Assembly (NCBI RefSeq): GCF_001640365.1
Contig: NZ_LWMI01000011.1
Location: 80,773-144,772, forward strand
Length of the DNA stretch: 64,000 nt
DNA from: Candidatus Arsenophonus triatominarum
GTDB lineage: Bacteria > Pseudomonadota > Gammaproteobacteria > Enterobacterales > Enterobacteriaceae
Reading direction: 5' to 3'
Under the pieces are notes generated by a model. The model was not told where the DNA came from and searched no databases. It was given only the letters and a program-made list of their open reading frames with translations. The position numbers were made by a program, and so were the translations under genes. Below, in pieces: positions 1 through 12,000 of the stretch; position 1 is the stretch's first letter; each line of letters begins with the position of its first letter.

Positions 1-1167
<1,167 letters not shown>

Positions 1168-1521
1168 AAGTTAGGAAATTCCTTCCTGAGATATAAACGG
1201 ACATAATAGAGATAAAATACCTTGAATTGGCTGAATCGGAGTTGATGAAACAAAACAACCAGTCTCATCATTTCAGCCAATGAAAGCTGAGCAGACCGTC
1301 TACGACGGCTTACTACCGTTATTCAGCAAAATTTCATGCATTTTTGGCTCGAAGTCTTTACAAAAATCATCCATCAGGCAATAAAGTTCAGTAAGATTTT
1401 CCATAATTGTTTAACAATGCTCTACTCTTTAACCAGATTGTTAGAGTATTTTAACGAAATATGCGCATTCAACTATTTGAATAGCAAGACTTTCACTTTA
1501 TTTCTTATCCCGAACTCAGGT
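1168..1521 (-). mobile_element. IS982-family element, left-end fragment
   Basis: Left end and transposase N-terminus of an IS982-family element, matching 25673-25967 and the reverse of 38333-38690. The outer end at 1521 is the inverted repeat (ACCTGAGTTCGGGATAAG read leftwards). The transposase would start at 1404 (MENLTELYCLMDDF) but is frameshifted within 50 codons, and the element is truncated at 1168 by the IS3 half copy. Confidence 0.85.
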
Positions 1522-1665
1522 TAATTACGATTTATTAGCCACACCGCTCTTTAACAATCTGGCCTCCCTGAAATTGGGAGATTTTTCAAATTCCCAGCCC
1601 ATCGGGAGGGATAACTATTATCTAGAACTTATGGAGTTAACTGTAGGATAAGCTAGGCATTTTTA
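1522..1665 (+). promoter_or_regulatory. Orphan lambdoid nut-like segment (boxA plus paired hairpins)
   Basis: Near copy of the segments found after two cro genes in the prophage (47636-47772 and 49244-49375, on the other strand). It holds a boxA, CGCTCTTTAACA (1545-1556), then a CTCCC/GGGAG hairpin with a TGAAATT loop, then a GGGAGGG tract able to pair with CCTCCC instead. No cro remains: IS982 has replaced the left side. It marks this area as prophage-derived. What is seen is the sequence match; the antitermination role is inferred from lambda. Confidence 0.65.
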
Positions 1666-1690
1666 AAGATTATAAAGTGAGCATCTTTAA

Positions 1691-1890
1691 TTAAATGTTC
1701 AATTTTAGTTCACCAATATCAGGCTGCTTTTTATGTTCATCAAGCTCGTGGCGACGCATAACTTCATCCTTCCTTATTTCTTCAATTCTTTTTTTCAAAT
1801 CGCTGATTGATGGCCCCTTGTTATATCATCTTTTGATTTTTTTAAAGCTTCTGCTGCAAGTTGCTGTTTTGAAGGAACGATGTTTGACAT
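1691..1890 (-). pseudogene. Small frameshifted ORF coupled to the effector candidate
   Basis: An ATG overlaps the stop codon of the upstream gene (TAATG at 1888-1892), typical of translational coupling. The frame encodes MSNIVPSKQQLAAEALKK and closes after 31 codons; adding one base in the GGGG run near 1815 would restore a roughly 66-residue product ending QPDIGELKLNI. The restored product is charged and helical with no family I recognise. It may be a partner of the effector or a decayed gene. Confidence 0.4.
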
Positions 1891-2564
1891 TATGCCTTTT
1901 CTGGAGTTAAGATAATAGAGCTTACGCTCTGCTTATATTTTTTGAGATAAAATTTTGTTGCTACCTTAACAGGGGTTACTTCAAAAGATTCTGTGTAAGA
2001 TCTTTCAGCCGATTTACGCATAGATTCTTTTATTTCTTGATGAGAATCAAAAAAGTTATATATCCATGTGTTATCAGGATTACCTTTATTACAGAAATTT
2101 CCTAATCTTTCATTAAAATGAGTTTTGTAATTTTTTTCTCCAAAAAAATCACGATTATCTTTAACGTTAATATCACCGTAAGAAAAGGCTCTTTCTTCCA
2201 TCGCCCCTTTTATAGAAAATTTAAATGTATAATCACTACTAGCTTCATTTTTTATAATAGATGCCTGAAATTTATCTTGATGTTTTGCGGGACTCATTTC
2301 CTTCAATTTATAGAAAGCTTCTGCTTTTTGTAGAGAGGATTCAATATCAGACTGATTGTCTGGGGTATGAGTTAAGTCATAAAGCAACCCCAAAACTTCA
2401 TCTGTCTTCGTTCCACAAAACCAGTCTTTTATTTTAGTAAATATATCCAGATGTGTAGCATCTTCTTTTGAAGAACTATTCACTGCTTGTTGAATATATT
2501 TATCGCCAATTTCTCTAGTAAATAAAGAATAAGGATTTAGATTGGATTGAACTGATATTGACAT
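1890..2564 (-). CDS. Candidate type III secretion effector, SopD/SifA N-terminal type
   Basis: 224 residues. From memory of the family, residues about 40-110 resemble the translocation domain of Salmonella SopD: IFTKIKDWFCGTKTDEVLGL aligns with SopD's VWDRFKDCFRTHKKQEVLEV, followed by LLYDLTH, a spacer, then AFYKLKEM.....QDKF against AFTQLKEY....QDRF. This includes the WEK(I/M)xxFF-like motif (FTKIKDWF) of the SifA/SopD/SseJ group. It is shorter than SopD (about 317 residues) and the C-terminal half has no recognised domain. No signal peptide or membrane segment. SopD is a host-targeted virulence factor; a role here in insect infection is inference. Neighbouring phage nut sequence suggests it is prophage cargo. 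Confidence 0.55.
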   Translation of the reverse strand: MSISVQSNLNPYSLFTREIGDKYIQQAVNSSSKEDATHLDIFTKIKDWFCGTKTDEVLGLLYDLTHTPDNQSDIESSLQKAEAFYKLKEMSPAKHQDKFQASIIKNEASSDYTFKFSIKGAMEERAFSYGDINVKDNRDFFGEKNYKTHFNERLGNFCNKGNPDNTWIYNFFDSHQEIKESMRKSAERSYTESFEVTPVKVATKFYLKKYKQSVSSIILTPEKA

Positions 2565-2804
2565 AATATTTCCCTATATAAATATATTTTTTTAAAATTA
2601 AATAATTGATCTGAAGTTAATATAAAAGTTTTCGATTTATTTTTTTACTATTCGTATGACCAGTTCAAATTAACTAAAAATACTTACTAAGTCACCTTAA
2701 CCTTAAGTCTAGTTTTGCACTATTCATTTAGTTAGGCCTTACCATGAACTCATGGTTAGGATTGCTGTAAAAACTATCAAATCATTTTGTATGTATGAAA
2801 TTTG

Positions 2805-2996
2805 CACGAGTTTCGCACAGGCATATAAAATTCAAGAAATGGCTTAAAAGCAATGGTTAATTTGCAAGTTACTAAAACGTATAAATTTGTTTAACTTACA
2901 ATAAGTTGCTTTTAATTTATAAGATTTTGTCTATTTATATATTATGCTGAATTAAACTTAAAAATAGAGCGTTTTTTTATTGGTGCGAAACTCATG
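2805..2996. mobile_element. MITE, about 192 bp, copy 1
   Basis: Short AT-rich non-coding unit with terminal inverted repeats CACGAGTTTCGCAC (2805-2818) and GTGCGAAACTCATG (2983-2996). The whole unit is nearly identical to the reverse complement of 25290-25480. It encodes nothing and must have been moved by a transposase in trans. One base of the right repeat differs from the other copy (A for G). An IS481 starts directly at 2997. Confidence 0.8.
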
Positions 2997-4192
2997 TGTA
3001 TTAGTCTTAACTTAATCCGACAATTCTGATTTAAAAAAGAGCGTTACCGGTTTTAATTAACATCATTAGATAATTAAATAAAAGGTAATTCTATGTATCA
3101 AACAAATAATCCTATCATCAAACATAAAGTCGGGTTACTTAACCTCGCTGAAGAGCTTAATAACGTCTCAAAAGCCTGTAAGATTATGGGGTGGTATCCC
3201 GAGATACGTTTTATCGCTACCAGGAACTTGTTAACGATGGTGGGATAGACGCTTTAATTAATCAAAATCGACGGGTGCCTAACGTAAAAAATAGAGTAGA
3301 TGAACAGATTGAAAGCGCTGTAGTTGAGTATGCGATTGAATACCCTGCACACGGTCAACACCGCAGTAGTAATGAACTAAGAAAAAAAGGCATTTTTGTT
3401 TCGGGGAGTGGCGTTCGCTCTATTTGGCTGCGCCATAATCTCGAAAATTTTACAAAACGCCTAAAAGCGCTTGAAGATAAAATCGCAACAGAAGGAATTA
3501 TCCTGTCAGAATCACAAATCAGTGTTCTAGAAAAGAAAGCGCAAGATGATGAAGCCTGTGGTGAGATTGAAACAGCGCATCCAGGTTATCTGGGTTCACA
3601 AGATACTTTTTATGTCGGTCATTTAAAAGGCGTTGGTCGTGTTTATCAACAAACTTACATTGATACTTACAGTAAAGTCGTTCATTGTAAGCTTTACACA
3701 ACAAAAAGCGCGATAACGGCGGCAGATTTATTAAATGACAAGGTTCTCCCTTTTTATTCCCAGCATGGGTTACCGGTGTTACGTATACTGACGGACAGAG
3801 GCAGTGAGTATTGTGGTAAAGTTGAACATCACGATTATCAACTTTATCTCGCTATCAATGATATTGATCATACAAAAACTAAAGCTCGTTCACCTCAAAC
3901 TAATGGGATTTGTGAACGCTTTCATAGAACTGTATTACAAGAGTTCTATCAGGTGGCTTTTCGTAAGAAAATCTATAGGGCTTTAGATGAATTACAAGCT
4001 GACTTAGATAAATGGTTAGCGGAATATAATAACCAACGCACTCATCAAGGAAAAATGTGTTGCGGTCGAACTCCTATGGCAACTTTACACGAGGGAAAAC
4101 AACTTTGGAGAGAGAAAGATTTAAATCAAATTTAACCTGACAGGTACTGTATAAATAACCGGTAACTGTCAGATTAAGTCTGAGCTACTACA
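2997..4192 (+). mobile_element. IS481-family element, copy 1
   Basis: Complete element from TGTATTAGTCTTAACTTAAT to CTGAGCTACTACA. A 7-bp direct repeat, ACTCATG, flanks it (2990-2996 and 4193-4199), so this is a simple insertion that landed at the very end of the MITE. The ends are imperfect inverted repeats sharing GTTACCGGTT-type inner motifs. Confidence 0.88.
3093..4135 (+). pseudogene. IS481 transposase, frameshifted
   Basis: Homologous to the intact 346-residue transposase at 44098-45138. Two extra bases near 3190 (GGGGTGGTATCCC against GGGGGTATCCC) break the frame after about 32 codons, within the N-terminal helix-turn-helix. The long downstream frame from 3191 retains the rve DDE core (YIDTYSKVVHCK, LTDRGSEYCG, NGICERFHRTVLQEF) but lacks the DNA-binding start. 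Confidence 0.88.
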
Positions 4193-4232
4193 ACTCATGA
4201 CGAAGTAACCGAACAAAACCTCTCAACACCGC

Positions 4233-5902
4233 TTACATGCAACACAACTTTATTTCTCCATTAACAATAGAATAAGTCTCTTTTTTTCCTGTAGTAGGTT
4301 GATAAGATAATTTTCCTGCTAAGGTTTCAGCAATGGAATTGGCTAATAAATTTCCTGTAAGTATGAAATTAAAGCTTCCAACTGAATCTATTTGTAAATT
4401 CTTCCAGCCCCATTGATTTAGTATACCTAGATTAATATTAAAGCCCTCCCCTTCCAATGCAAAAAGATACTTATCCATTTGTTGTTCGATGTTAGCAGTA
4501 AATCTTACTAAAGCATTTTTTATACGGGCATTGAACATTGAAATAATATTAGTATTATTCTGTTGAGATATTTCTAAATAAGGGTGCCGTAAAACAATCT
4601 GATTAATCATACCACTGTTAGCATTAAATCTAGCTTTCCCTTTCCATAATCCCCATTTTTTTTGTTTTATAAAATCCATATTAGAGATATCACCATTAAT
4701 ATTAGTAAATTCGAAGGGGAAATTATGGTTAATATCTATAATTGATGAATTAATTAATTTCAAATTAGTAACGTGTAACGAAGTAATCGAATTTGTAACC
4801 GGCAATGTAATAAATTCTATCCAATTAGCAGGTAATTGATAATGTATATTAGCTAACCTCGCATCTACAATATTAATCGAATGGTGTTGTATATTCGAAA
4901 TTACCTTTAAACTAAACGTACCTTCGTGTGTATAACCAAAAAGACGATGAAAGTAAAGTATATCATTTGAATATGTTATGTCTGCAACTAGGTGACTAAT
5001 TTGTTGATTATGTGATATTAACTTATCAATATTTAATTCACTTTTATTAAAAGAGTTTTTCCAATGCCCATCAATAATATTTATATCATTTACCTTTCCT
5101 GATAAACCTAAAATTGACCACTCTTTTCCTTGGAAATTAGTATTTATTAAATCCATATCTTCAACTTTTAGGTTTTTAATGTCTTTCAGTATATTAAGCA
5201 TTTCGTCAAATGACATAGAAAATTGCCAATCCGTGTTAGCTAACACTAGTTTTTCAACAGTGAGTGAATTATCAGTATATTGAACAATGTTGGCGTTAAT
5301 AATACCATTATTGACATGAGCAGAAAATTTATTGAATGAAAGAAAATTTTTTTTATATGCTCCTTTTACCATCAAATTTGTTAAGTTAAAATTATTTAAC
5401 TCAAGTCGATCAGAATTGAACTGAAAAACACCTTCTTCGAATGAATTGTGGAAGGTTATTTCGCCAGTCATATTAGTAGCTACGTTAGAAATATTTTTAC
5501 CTCTATAGCTTATATTAATCCTTTCTAATTTTAGTCTTTTAGTTATAAAAGGAAACGCCTTGAAAGAAATAGGTAGATTTACTTTTCCTTCTGTAAGGAT
5601 TATTCTGTCAAACGACAATTTTGAAAATATTTTTTGCAAGAAAATTTCTAACCTAATTTGTTTTACATTGAGAGAAAAGTTATTTTTTTATTATGGATAG
5701 AAACATCTTTAAATAAGATTATTCCTGGTGTTTTAAGACTATGGCTAATATCGTCTATTTTAGCATCATAATGAGTATATTTACTTAATAAATAACTTAA
5801 TTGTTCTGCTCCCCAATGTGTTTTTATGACCATATAAATCGATATAATCAACATAAAAAACGTAAAAATAAAAATATTTAACCACTTTACCAGAAATATC
5901 AC
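4233..5902 (-). pseudogene. yicH: AsmA-family protein YicH, frameshifted
   Basis: Two adjacent frames together resemble E. coli YicH (569 residues) over nearly full length. The first (5663-5902) has an N-terminal membrane anchor and the KTHWGAEQLSYLLS segment corresponding to QTRWGAEHISAWVS in E. coli. The second (4233-5639) covers the AsmA-like beta-rich body, with matches such as KKWGLWKGKARFNANSG and LNQWGWKNLQIDSVGSFN. One indel near 5670-5690, in or beside A/T homopolymers, separates them; restoring the frame gives continuous sequence (ITFSLNVKQIRLEIF). The family acts at the inner membrane/periplasm in envelope homeostasis. A sequencing error in the homopolymer is an alternative to true decay. 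Confidence 0.8.
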
Positions 5903-6025
5903 TATGTTCTTTATAGTTACCTCCTTATTATTACAAATTACCTAATATAATCTAGAAGAAAATTATTAATTTCTGCCCACCGAATAAATTGGGGGCCATG
6001 AACATTCGACTGGCGATGGAACATT

Positions 6026-9000
6026 TTATGATTCTGGCATAGAAATAAACTGAATACTTTGTATGTAAACCCCAAATGTCCCGACTTTTATACCCTGTAA
6101 GATATAACCATCTGGAATATTGTAAGTCTCTGTTCTATGATTAATTAAGCCTTCATTTTTGCCTATTTTATTCGTGAGACCATTCTTATACGTAATAACT
6201 ATTTGACCAATAAAAACTCCTTCAACTACATATTCTACCTTATTTATATCCATATCAAGTTTTAAATCGGCTACTTTCCGAACTTCAACGTTTTCCCTTG
6301 ACTTTTTTGTACCAAAATAATTATCTCCCACCGTCACCTCAAATGATTTTACATCATTCATATTTTTTACGTTTACAATATTCCCACCTGGACCGCCAGT
6401 CATTAATGTGTTTTCTGGTGTTCCTAATCGATCAACAATCCATCCCCCAGAAAACACAAGACTATAGGTTGGCGGTTCGATTATATATTCATGTAACGTT
6501 GTATTTTGATCTCCATAAATAGGAGAGAACTTTTTTTCTTTTACGTTAATCGTTGATGTTACCATAAATTCAAATCCATCATGATTACCTTTAGCAGTAA
6601 TAGTAGTAATTCCTGCGCTTTTTCCTGTTACTAAACCAGTATTATTTATAGTAGCAATATTTGGCTTACTTGAAACCCATTCAATCAGATCATTCTTCAC
6701 AAATTCGCCTTCTTTATAGCTTTCAATATTGCGTGAGGGAATTAACTTGACCTTATACAGAAACGAGCCATTAACAATGATACTTCTATTTTTTTCATTA
6801 ATTTCAAAATCATATTTGATAAAATCAAAGTCAGTTTTTTTACCGACATCATTCCGATTGTCAGTAACGGATGCATGCAACATTGCTTGACCATCGTCAT
6901 TGCTTATTAAAGAAAATTCAACTTTACCCGTTTTATCCGTTCTTACTGTTGTCTCTTGTTTTTTATTATCAGCAAAATGACCTAGAGTCGTTGTAATCTT
7001 AACTGGAATATCTGCTAGCGCACTACCTTGCTTGTTTTTTACTTCTACAATAAATTTAACAGGAGTTCTACCATCTGCACTTGCATAATTTTTATCTAAT
7101 TTATTATTTAATGAGGTAACATGTGCCGAACTTGTATCAGGGTCAAAAACTGTAGTTTCTTTTCTTCCTGCTTTATCAGTATTGGTAGTTGTTGCCGTTA
7201 TAGTCACCGTTCCTGCTTTGTTACTTCTAAGTCTAAAAGTGGCCTGACCATTAGCATCTGTAGTAATTTTTCCATCATTTAAATTTTCAAATGTTCCTGT
7301 CCCTTCTGGGCTCTGACTAATAGCGATTTCATTTTTGGGAACAAGATTACCGTTTGCATCTTTCACTGTTACGGTAAATATAACAACATCAGAGCCATTC
7401 GCTGTTGCTCTATTCTTATCTGCTGTTAGACTGGCAATACTTGCGGTGCTGCTATCAGCTTTAAAACTGACATCGCTAGTTTGCTGTTTATTAGACTGAG
7501 TATGAGTAACAGTTACTGTTGCATTGCCTGATTTTTTGCTCTTTAACGCAAAAGTAGCTTTACCGTGCTGATCTGTTTTAACAGTTTTAGGATTTAAATC
7601 ACCTAAAGTGGTTTTGATATTCAACTGATGATTGATAAACGGATTACGGTTTCCGTCTTTGATTGTTACGGTAAATGTAATGACATCAGAGCCATTCGCT
7701 ATTCCGCTATCTTTATCATTTTTTATCGCTATGGTTGCTGTACTATTATTGGGCTCAAAGTTAACTACCTTTTCTTTTCCCGTTGTATCGGTATCGTTAA
7801 CTGCTGTTACGGTCACATTTTCTGCTTTGTTACTTCTAAGTCTAAAAGTGGCCTGACCATTAGTATCTGTTGTAATTTTTCCATCATTTAAATTTTCAAA
7901 TGTTCCTGTCCCTTCTGGGCTCTGACTAATAGCGATTTCATTTTTGGGAACAAGATTACCGTTTGCATCTTTCACTGTTACGGTAAATATAATAACATCA
8001 GAGCCATTCGCTGTTGCTCTATCCTTATCTGCTGTTAGACTGGCAATACTTGCGGTGCTGCTATCAGCTTTAAAACTGACATCGCTAGTTTGCTGTTTAT
8101 TAGACTGAGTATGAGTAACAGTTACTGTCGCATTGCCTGATTTTTTGCTCTCTAACGTAAAAGTAGCTTTACCGTGCTGATCTGTTTTAACAGTTTTAGG
8201 ATTTAAATCACCTAAAGTGGTTTTGATATTCAACTGATGATTGATAAACGGATTACGGTTTCCGTCTTTGATTGTTACGGTAAATGTAATGACATCAGAG
8301 CCATTCGCTATTCCGCTATCTTTATCATTTTTTATCGCTATGGTTGCTGTACTATTATTGGGCTCAAAGTTAACTACCTTTTCTTTTCCCGTTGTATCGG
8401 TATCGTTAACTGCTGTTACGGTCACATTTTCTGCTTTGTTACTTCTAAGTCTAAAAGTGGCCTGACCATTAGTATCTGTTGTAATTTTTCCATCATTTAA
8501 ATTTTCAAATGTTCCTGTCCCTTCTGGGCTCTGACTAATAGCGATTTCATTTTTGGGAACAAGATTACCGTTTGCATCTTTCACTGTTACGGTAAATATA
8601 ATAACATCAGAGCCATTCGCTGTTGCTCTATCCTTATCTGCTGTTAGACTGGCAATACTTGCGGTGCTGCTATCAGTTTTAAAACTGACATTGCTAGTTT
8701 GCTGTTTACTAGACTGAGTATGAGTAACAGTTACTGTCGCATTGCCTGATTTTTTGCTCTCTAACGTAAAAGTAGCTTTACCGTGCTGATCTGTTTTAAC
8801 AGTTTTAGGATTTAAACCACCTAAAGTGGTTTTGATATTCAACTGATGATTGATAAACGGATTACGATTTCCGTCTTTGATTGTTACGGTAAATGTAATG
8901 ACATCAGAGCCATTCGCTATTCCGCTATCTTTATCATTTTCTATCGCTATGGTTGCTGTACTATCATTGGGCTCAAAGTTAACTACCTTTTCTTTTCCCG

Positions 9001-12000
9001 TTGTATCGGTATCGTTAACTGCTGTTACGGTCACATTTTCTGCTTTGTTACTTCTAAGTCTAAAAGTGGCCTGACCATTAGCATCTGTTATAATTTTTCC
9101 ATCATTTAAATTCTCAAATGTTCCTGTCCCTTCTGGGCTCTGACTAATAGCGATTTCATTTTTTGGAACAAGATTACCGTTTGCATCTTTCACTGTTACG
9201 GTAAATGTAATGACATCAGAGCCGTTTGCTGTTGCAGTTCCTTTATCGACGTTTAGGCTGTCAATATGAGCGGTATGACTATCTGCAATAAAACTAACTC
9301 TCTTATTAGCCTCCCGTTGAGGGGTACTTTCATATTGTGCACTTACCACCACATTATCAACTGCTTTTGTTGTGCTGGTTAGTCTAATTTTGGCTTGACC
9401 ATTAGCATCAGTTTCACTAGTTTTTGGCAAAATAACAGCATTGTCTTTATCTTGATACCAACTAATCATCTTATTTGATATCTTTATTAGATTACCATTA
9501 TCATCTATTAATTGTGCGGTATAGGTAAAATACTGACTACCATCTGCTATCTTTGTCGTTGTAGCATCATCAAGTTTTATACTACCTATTCTCGCGGTAC
9601 TGATATCGGCAATAAAACTAACTCTCTTATTAGCCTCCCGTTGAGGGGTATTTTCATACTGTGCACTTACCACTACACTATCAACTGCTTTTGTTGTGCT
9701 GGTTAGTCTAATTTTGGCTTGACCATTAGCATCAGTTTCACTAGTAGATGGCATGTTAACATTCGTGTTTTTATTTAAGTGCCAATCGATAACTTTATCA
9801 GCTATCTTTAATAGATTACCGTTTTTATCTACCAATTGTGCGGTATAGGTAAAATACTGACTGCCATCTGCTATCTTTGTCGTTGTAGTATCATTAAGCT
9901 CTATACTACCTATTTTCGCGGTACTGATATCGGCAATAAAACTAACTCTCTCATTAGCCTCCCGTTGAGGGGTATCTTCATACTGTGCACTTACCATTAC
10001 ATTATCAACGGCTTTTGTTGTGCTGGTTAGTCTAATTTTGGCTTGACCATTAGCATCAGTTTCACTAGTAGGTGGCACGTTAACATCCGTGTTTTTATCT
10101 TGATGCCAACGAATAATCTTATTTGCTACTTTCACTGGATTACCGTTTTTATCTACCAATTGTGCGGTATAGGTAAAATACTGATTGCCATCTGCTATCT
10201 TTGTCGTCGTAGTATCATCAAGCTTTACACTGCCTATTTCCGCGGTACTGACATCTGCTAAAAAAGTAATAATTTTTTCTGTATTAGAACCATTAATATT
10301 GGCTGTGATTTTCATTTGTCCTGCTTGCTCACTGACAATACTAAAAATCGCTTTACCATTATTGTCGGTAGTAACATTACGGTTTTGGGAATTTGCTTCA
10401 TTGCTCGCGGTAAATTTGACTATAACGTTCGGCACTTCATTACCATACTTATCGGTAACGACGGCTTTTACCTTATTTTCCGCTCGACCATTTGCTATTT
10501 GATTATCAGTGATAACTTCTAAGTTACTGTCTTTTATTTCAGCTGTGTTTTCATCCGACTCAAAATTAATAGTAGCACTTTTATGATTTCCATTGTCCAT
10601 CGTTGCTGTAATGCTACCTTTACCGGCAGTTTTACTAAAAACTTCAATGAAGGATTTTCCATTACTATCTGTTTTAACGGTGAGTTTTTTATTATCAATA
10701 TGACTACTAGAAGATAATGTTGCGCCGGATTCACCATTAATTAAATTCAGCCCACTTATCTCAAAAGTAATGTTTTCATTACTAAGTGGCTTTCCTTTTT
10801 TATCTTTGATCTCAGCTGTAACAACATACCTATCTTTATTATTTGCTGTGAGAGTTTTTCCTGGTGGTGTAATAATTAAATTTGTACTAAAGTCGTTTGT
10901 AGATCGAATACTCCGAATAACTGTTGTGGCTTTATTTGACTCATTATGGTTTTTATCAATACCTACTGCGCTGATATAATATTCTTTTGAAAAATTCGAA
11001 TAAGGTGGTAAGATAATTTGCGCTTCAGTCTGTGAAATTTTTTTGAATTCTCCCCCATCAGTGGAAAAGTGATGGTCCACAATCCACTTTATATCTTTTA
11101 AACCATACTTTGTTTTATTGACCTTAACATTGATTGTCTTTATTTCTTTAGCTTCACCAATTATCTCTTTAGGTAAAGCAATATTTATTAATTCTTGTTT
11201 ACTATATTGCATCACAATATCATAATTTCGGTCGACAAAATCATACTTATTACCAACGAGACTACGCATTATATCAACAGAATCAGGATCTAATTGTTGT
11301 TGAAGTGATACCCCAAAACGATAGTTCACATTCATGCTAATTTTTGTATTATTCTGATCACCAATTGAATGTTCCCCTCTGAAGGTTAACAGGGGGATAG
11401 GCGCGTAAATTATTCCTAAACTTAAAGCTTGTGGATAATCATTTAATTGGGTTGGATCAAGGTTAGCGTGACGATCGATGCCTTTACCAAAATATTTTTC
11501 ATATTTAACACTACCGCCAAATTGAGGGTACTTTGGCAAATAAGCTTCAGCGCTAACGTCAAAACCTGTTGCAGGACGTTCATCATAATCATCCATGCGT
11601 GATAATTTTGATTGATGCGATTGAGTCAAGCCAAAATAACCATTTACAGCAAGTTTAAAATAATCTGTCCACGTTTCACCACCAATTCCTAAACGCGCAT
11701 TACCTCCGGTAATGTCATAATCATAAAAAGTATTAACACCATACATCAATTTTTTCCAATATTGGCGATATCCTAAACCGAGGTTTACCGTATTTCTTTC
11801 AGCATTATTTCTGAGTCCTAACTGGCTAAAAAGAAGACTGTTTTCCTTATCAATAATAGGTAATAAAAAATCGCCCGAAATTTTAGTATCTGTATTAAAA
11901 GAAACACGGGCCTTACCATATTGGTTTAACCAACCGGTAATTCGTTGATTAACTAATCCTAGGCCAATATTCTTTGCATAGCCAATAGAAGTCTCTAATG

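Noticed and set aside
1336..1524. Plus-strand frame over the IS982 end
   Set aside because: Shadow of the inverted repeat and transposase start of IS982 on the other strand.
3519..3704. Small reverse frame (MLCKAYNERLYCKY...) recurring in every IS481 copy
   Set aside because: It is antisense to the transposase DDE core and repeats only because the IS does.
7628..9109. Repeated 74-87 residue frames on the plus strand across the adhesin
   Set aside because: They recur at the same 609-bp spacing only because they are antisense shadows of the tandem Ig repeats; no ribosome binding sites and composition follows the sense strand.
7200..10260. Regularly spaced repeats considered as a CRISPR-like array
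   Set aside because: Units are 609 and 324 bp, fully coding in one frame and without unique spacers.
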